47,643 nucleotides of DNA, from NCBI GenBank assembly GCA_029881035.1, contig JAOUNI010000017.1, positions 1 through 47,643 on the forward strand, read 5' to 3'. The stretch is from Gammaproteobacteria bacterium. Its GTDB lineage: Bacteria > Pseudomonadota > Gammaproteobacteria > SZUA-229. The translations under genes and the position numbers were made by a program. Positions 44,242 to 47,643 of the stretch are shown here, piece by piece. A model generated the notes under the pieces. The model had not been told where the DNA came from and made no database searches. It saw only the letters and a list, made by a program, of their open reading frames with translations. The stretch's first letter is position 1, and every line of letters starts with the position of its first letter.

Positions 44242-46431
44242 ATGAAACTGCCTAAACCCGAAGCGGGAGATTTCTGGGGTGGTCTGGCTGCGATGTTGGT
44301 CGCCCTGCCCTCGGCCATCGCTTTCGGCGTGATTATTTATTCGCCACTGGGCACCTCCTATGCAGCTCAGGGTGCGCTGGCAGGCATACTCGGCGTAACC
44401 GCACTCGGTCTGATCGCACCGACGTTAGGTGGCACTAATCGCCTGATCACAGCCCCGTGCGCACCCGCAGCCGCCGTCATGTCAGCCTTTGCCCTGGAGT
44501 TCATGCATGGTGGTGGCAGCGTCGAATCTGCGCTGCTGATGATATCAATGCTGGGATTACTGGCAGGGTTATTACAAATACTTTTCGGCACGATGCGCCT
44601 CGGCCAGCTGATCGAATACATGCCCTACACCGTAGTCAGTGGCTACCTGTCTGGCGTCGGACTCTACATTATTGCAGGTCAGGTACCGAAGTTCCTCGGT
44701 GCATCCAAGGACGTGCATTTCTGGGAATCGTTGGCCTCGCCAGAACTCTGGAAATGGCAAAGCATGGTTATTGGTGCTGTAACCATAGGCGCGATGCTGA
44801 TTGCCCCAAAAATTACACGTGTTGTACCAGCAGCGATACTGGCATTACTAGCAGGTGTGCTCGCCTATTTCGGACTTGGGTTTATCGACCCGGCGTTACT
44901 GACACTGGAAGGCAATCCATTCGTGGTGGGCACATTCAGCGGTGGTGGCAATTTCAGCGATGCCATGACGGGTCGCTGGCATATCATGGGCGATGTCAGC
45001 TTCGATCAGGTCAAACACATTCTTGTCCCTGCTTTGACCCTGGCCATACTGCTTTCCATCGATACATTGAAAACCTGCGTAGTGCTCGATGCCTTGACAC
45101 GCTCGCGCCACAAATCAAACCGCGAACTGATCGGTCAGGGCTGCGGCAACATCGCTTCGGCCGTGATTGGCGGCATACCCGGTGCCGGTACCATGGGTGC
45201 GACGCTGGTCAACATGTCGAGCGGTGCGGTGACTCGATATTCGGGCATATACGAAGGCGTGCTGGCACTAATTGCCTTCCTCATCCTCGGTTCGCTGATT
45301 TCCTGGGTACCGGTATCGGCACTCGCTGCAATCCTGATCGTCATCGGTGTACGCATGATTGATCGTCATAGCTTCCAGTTTCTCAAGCAACGCGACACGA
45401 TACTCGACTTTGCTGTCATCGCCGCCGTGGTCGCTACCGCGCTGACCGTCAGTCTGATCGCAGCGTCTGGCGTCGGCATTGTACTGGCTGTGCTGCTGTT
45501 TATGCGTGAACAGATCGGTGGCACCATCGTGCGCCGCAAAGTGCCTTGCAGTCAGATATTTTCCAAGCACGTGCGTACACTCGATGAAATGGCCATTCTC
45601 GTTGAACGTGGTGAGCGTGGCGTCGTCATCGAACTGCAGGGCAGCCTGTTTTTTGGTACCGCCAATCAGCTCTACAAAGCACTGGAACCAGAAATTAAAA
45701 CGCGCGACTACATCATCCTCGATATGCGCCGTGTGCAATCCGTTGATGTTACCGCCGTGCACATGCTTGACCAGATAAAGGTCATGCTTGCCGAGCGCAA
45801 CGGCTACCTCATTTTTAGCCACCTACCGCAGAGCCTGCCTTCCGGCCGTGACATGCAGAAATATTTCGACCAGGTAGGTCTGGTGCGACCAGAAAGCCCG
45901 GTGCGCGTTGTTGGCGAGCTCGATGCCGCACTCGAATGGGTAGAAAACCGAAACCTCAAGGCTGCGGTCTATACGCCTGGCGAACATAAGACTCTCGAAC
46001 TGGCCGAGTTCGAGCTGTTTAAGGGCCGTAAAACTGAGACTCTGGCTGCGCTGGAGTCGAGCATGGAAAAACGATCATACAAGGCAGGAGAAAAAATCTT
46101 CCAACGTGGAGACACCGGCGATGAGATCTACCTGATCCGCAGTGGCGCGGTGCGCATCGTGCTGCCGCTATCCGATAGACAAACACACCATCTCGGTACT
46201 TTCGGCCGTGGTTCATTCTTCGGTGAAATGGCCTTTCTGGATGGCGATGTACGCTCCGCTAATGCGGTGGCATTTTCCAATACCGAATTGTATGTGTTAT
46301 CACGCAAAGTTTTTGACACGGTAGCCGAAAATCACAAAATGCTTGCACTCGGCCTAATGACCGGTCTCGCACGAGTGATCGCCAGTCGGTTACGCTATAC
46401 CAATGCTGAACTACGAGTACTGGAATTGTAG
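44242..46431 (+). CDS. SulP-family anion transporter with STAS and cyclic nucleotide-binding domains
   Basis: About 729 residues. Residues 1-420 are a SulP/SLC26 membrane domain (LVALPSAIAFGVIIYSPLG at the start; IPGAGTMGATLVNMSSGA in the middle). A STAS domain (about 440-560) follows, with GVVIELQGSLFFGTA and SVDVTAVHMLDQI. The C-terminal 120 residues are a CAP-like cyclic nucleotide-binding domain with KAGEKIFQRGDTGDEIYLI and a complete phosphate-binding cassette, FFGEMAFLDGDVRSANAVA. Substrates of the family include sulfate and bicarbonate; the ligand may be cAMP or cGMP. The ATG at 44242 is taken, with a GTG at 44233 as alternative. No operon partner is seen. Confidence 0.9.
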   Translation: MKLPKPEAGDFWGGLAAMLVALPSAIAFGVIIYSPLGTSYAAQGALAGILGVTALGLIAPTLGGTNRLITAPCAPAAAVMSAFALEFMHGGGSVESALLMISMLGLLAGLLQILFGTMRLGQLIEYMPYTVVSGYLSGVGLYIIAGQVPKFLGASKDVHFWESLASPELWKWQSMVIGAVTIGAMLIAPKITRVVPAAILALLAGVLAYFGLGFIDPALLTLEGNPFVVGTFSGGGNFSDAMTGRWHIMGDVSFDQVKHILVPALTLAILLSIDTLKTCVVLDALTRSRHKSNRELIGQGCGNIASAVIGGIPGAGTMGATLVNMSSGAVTRYSGIYEGVLALIAFLILGSLISWVPVSALAAILIVIGVRMIDRHSFQFLKQRDTILDFAVIAAVVATALTVSLIAASGVGIVLAVLLFMREQIGGTIVRRKVPCSQIFSKHVRTLDEMAILVERGERGVVIELQGSLFFGTANQLYKALEPEIKTRDYIILDMRRVQSVDVTAVHMLDQIKVMLAERNGYLIFSHLPQSLPSGRDMQKYFDQVGLVRPESPVRVVGELDAALEWVENRNLKAAVYTPGEHKTLELAEFELFKGRKTETLAALESSMEKRSYKAGEKIFQRGDTGDEIYLIRSGAVRIVLPLSDRQTHHLGTFGRGSFFGEMAFLDGDVRSANAVAFSNTELYVLSRKVFDTVAENHKMLALGLMTGLARVIASRLRYTNAELRVLEL

Positions 46432-46598
46432 CCAACTGCCATAAGAAATTACTCATGCAATAATAATCAATAAGTGACTGAACAAGCCCTCACCTTATTG
46501 ATCGCTAAAACACACCAAAATTCCTGGAATATTACGTTTTAACTACGTTTTCTGACAATATCCAACGCCTGTTTACGGCCATAAGCGGACATATGAAG
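46432..46598. other. 3' spacer after the SulP gene with a hairpin
   Basis: Contains an eight-base-pair inverted repeat, TCAATAAG (46467-46474) and CTTATTGA (46494-46501), without a T-run. It may end SulP transcription in a rho-dependent way or protect the 3' end. Nothing else is recognisable. Confidence 0.4.
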
Positions 46599-46605
46599 AA
46601 AGAAA

Positions 46606-46631
46606 AAAGGCGACTAAAAAAAGCCGCCTTT
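46606..46631 (-). terminator. Terminator of the VPLPA-CTERM gene
   Basis: AAAGGCGACT (46606-46615) pairs with AGCCGCCTTT (46622-46631) with one mismatch. On the minus strand the stem runs straight into TTTTTTCTTTCTT. It lies 22 bases after the stop at 46654. Confidence 0.75.
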
Positions 46632-46653
46632 CATAAACTCTGCTGGTCGAATA

Positions 46654-47409
46654 TTAGCCTTTCTTGCGTCTAACTACTCCGACTAGACCAAGAAGACCTG
46701 AACCGAATAGCCACACTGCACCTGGTACAGGTACGACTGTTGTTGTAATGACCGAGAGATCTATACCGCCGCCAGCAAGTTTCTTCTCAATCCAAGCTAC
46801 TTCTCCTTCTGTAGTTGTAGCTGCATAAAGATTATTTTGTAGTCCGAGACCAATATGGTTGATACCATCCCAAGTCGATCCCGTGAGATCAAAACTTGTT
46901 GATCCTTGCCACGTATGGGTATTACTATCAATAATTGTAAGATCGCCGGTTATATCTAAATTCTGCTGAACCGAAGGCCCAGAAAAAATATCATTCCAAT
47001 CCCAAACATCAGACCAACCATCAACATCAACAGATGATCCAGCTCCAGTCATTAAATAATCGCCGCGTTCTAGAATATTTACCCCATCGATTTGATAACC
47101 CGACTTAGCAATAACCTGTACAACACCATTATCATTTACAGAATCAGCCCCACCGCCAAGTGATTCTGCACGAAAATCAGTTGGGAAAGAAACGATACTG
47201 TCACCGATAACTTCAACAGTCCCAAATAAACCGATACTGCTAGATGTACCAGCAAACTTAAAAGTAACAGTGTCTCCTTCACCAATACAATATCCTGCTT
47301 CAGAAACACAATCGAAAAGCGCTGCATTACATACTGAACTGATACCAAAAGAAGAAGTTATAAGCAGAATTTGCTTAAAGCTTGGCCCCAAAAACTTGTT
47401 GTTTTTCAT
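46654..47409 (-). CDS. Secreted protein with VPLPA/PEP-CTERM-type sorting signal
   Basis: 251 residues. A signal peptide ends near VCNA (about residue 29). The mature part is beta-rich, with two cysteines in FDCVSEAGYC and no known catalytic motif. The C-terminus is a sorting tripartite: VPVPGAVWLFGSGLLG, more hydrophobic residues and VVRRKKG. VPLPA-CTERM variants are cut by an exosortase-family enzyme and sent to the surface or to exopolysaccharide; no exosortase is in the window. The function is unknown. It is transcribed alone, with its own terminator. Confidence 0.85.
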   Translation of the reverse strand: MKNNKFLGPSFKQILLITSSFGISSVCNAALFDCVSEAGYCIGEGDTVTFKFAGTSSSIGLFGTVEVIGDSIVSFPTDFRAESLGGGADSVNDNGVVQVIAKSGYQIDGVNILERGDYLMTGAGSSVDVDGWSDVWDWNDIFSGPSVQQNLDITGDLTIIDSNTHTWQGSTSFDLTGSTWDGINHIGLGLQNNLYAATTTEGEVAWIEKKLAGGGIDLSVITTTVVPVPGAVWLFGSGLLGLVGVVRRKKG

Positions 47410-47643
47410 AATTATTTCGTCTCATTTTTTATAATTATATATTTTTTCGTCTTCTCGACGACATTTTGTGAATAATGAAGCTAATATCGCACCATTATTA
47501 AAAATCAGATAACTATCAATTAAATAGAACAATATTAGTATTTCATTAACTTTTAACGTGTAAGGAAATCCATACAAAACACAGTATTGTCCTCAGAATC
47601 TGTAAGAGTTTCTTTACAGTACTGAATGTCCGCTAAGGGTCGT
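47410..47643. other. AT-rich upstream region of the VPLPA-CTERM gene
   Basis: 234 AT-rich bases to the window edge. On the minus strand a TATAAT box (about 47432-47437) lies some 22 bases before the start codon, and a small TCGTC/GACGA inverted repeat (47446-47460) sits just upstream of it. This is a candidate promoter without a clear -35. No gene was recognised. Confidence 0.35.

Noticed and set aside
44457-45362. 301-codon plus-strand frame inside the SulP gene
   Set aside because: It lies wholly in another frame of a clear SulP coding region and its translation is rich in Arg, Cys and His with no domain; it is a shadow.
45268-45822. 184-codon minus-strand frame opposite the SulP gene
   Set aside because: Antisense shadow of the STAS region, with no recognisable motif.

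Overview
The window is a 47.6 kb piece of a gammaproteobacterial chromosome of moderate G+C. The evidence is the set of recognisable proteins: Rsd, fused RlmKL, LpxK/MsbA/KdsA for lipid A and Kdo, HflD, FtsB, ZapE, YcaO, NudJ, and an EF-P of the EarP (arginine-rhamnosylated) type. A VPLPA/PEP-CTERM-type surface protein, NhaD, a DASS carrier and a SulP transporter with a cyclic-nucleotide domain suggest an aquatic, probably marine or haloalkaline-tolerant bacterium. The species cannot be fixed from the sequence. No rRNA, tRNA, CRISPR array, prophage or complete insertion sequence was seen.

Layout. 1-9.1 kb: the 3' end of rsd (+) converges on a long minus-strand run comEC-exbB-exbD-msbA-lpxK-ycaR(Trm112-like)-rlmKL (DNA uptake, energised envelope transport, lipid A synthesis and export, 23S rRNA methylation). 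9.2-11.9 kb: plus-strand operon DUF2062-nudJ-mnmA-hflD, with ATGA overlaps at the first two junctions. 11.9-17.2 kb: a patatin-like protein, then a divergent module in which an M14/DUF2817 hydrolase and a GNAT-C39 peptidase fusion (-) face an RLAN/RimK-type ATP-grasp ligase (+); a broken MacB/FtsX-type permease tail lies just beyond the ligase. 17.2-25.4 kb: minus-strand genes for a COG2509-type FAD protein, a DUF4124 secreted protein, a lysophospholipid acyltransferase, YcaO, a diguanylate cyclase, an S4 protein, methylthioinosine phosphorylase and a purine phosphoribosyltransferase. 25.4-29.3 kb: DsrE, MscS, NagZ, a YqiA-like hydrolase, and an HU protein with a histone-H1-like tail followed by a fold-back repeat and a terminator. 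29.4-34.9 kb: the conserved block pyrG-kdsA-eno-ftsB-ispD-ispF. 35.2-38.3 kb: zapE with two small conserved genes, then chrA between REP-like repeats. 38.3-42 kb: nhaD-CBS-DASS ion-transport operon. 42.3-44.1 kb: earP-efp. 44.2-46.4 kb: a SulP-STAS-CNBD transporter. 46.6-47.4 kb: a secreted VPLPA-CTERM-like protein.

Most of the window is conserved housekeeping. The best candidate for an under-described system is the ATP-grasp ligase / GNAT-C39 peptidase / M14 hydrolase module at 13.1-17.2 kb, which looks like a pathway that adds and removes amino acids or peptides. Secondary points are the Trm112-like/RlmKL coupling, the fold-back repeat after the HU gene, and the repeat-bounded chrA segment.
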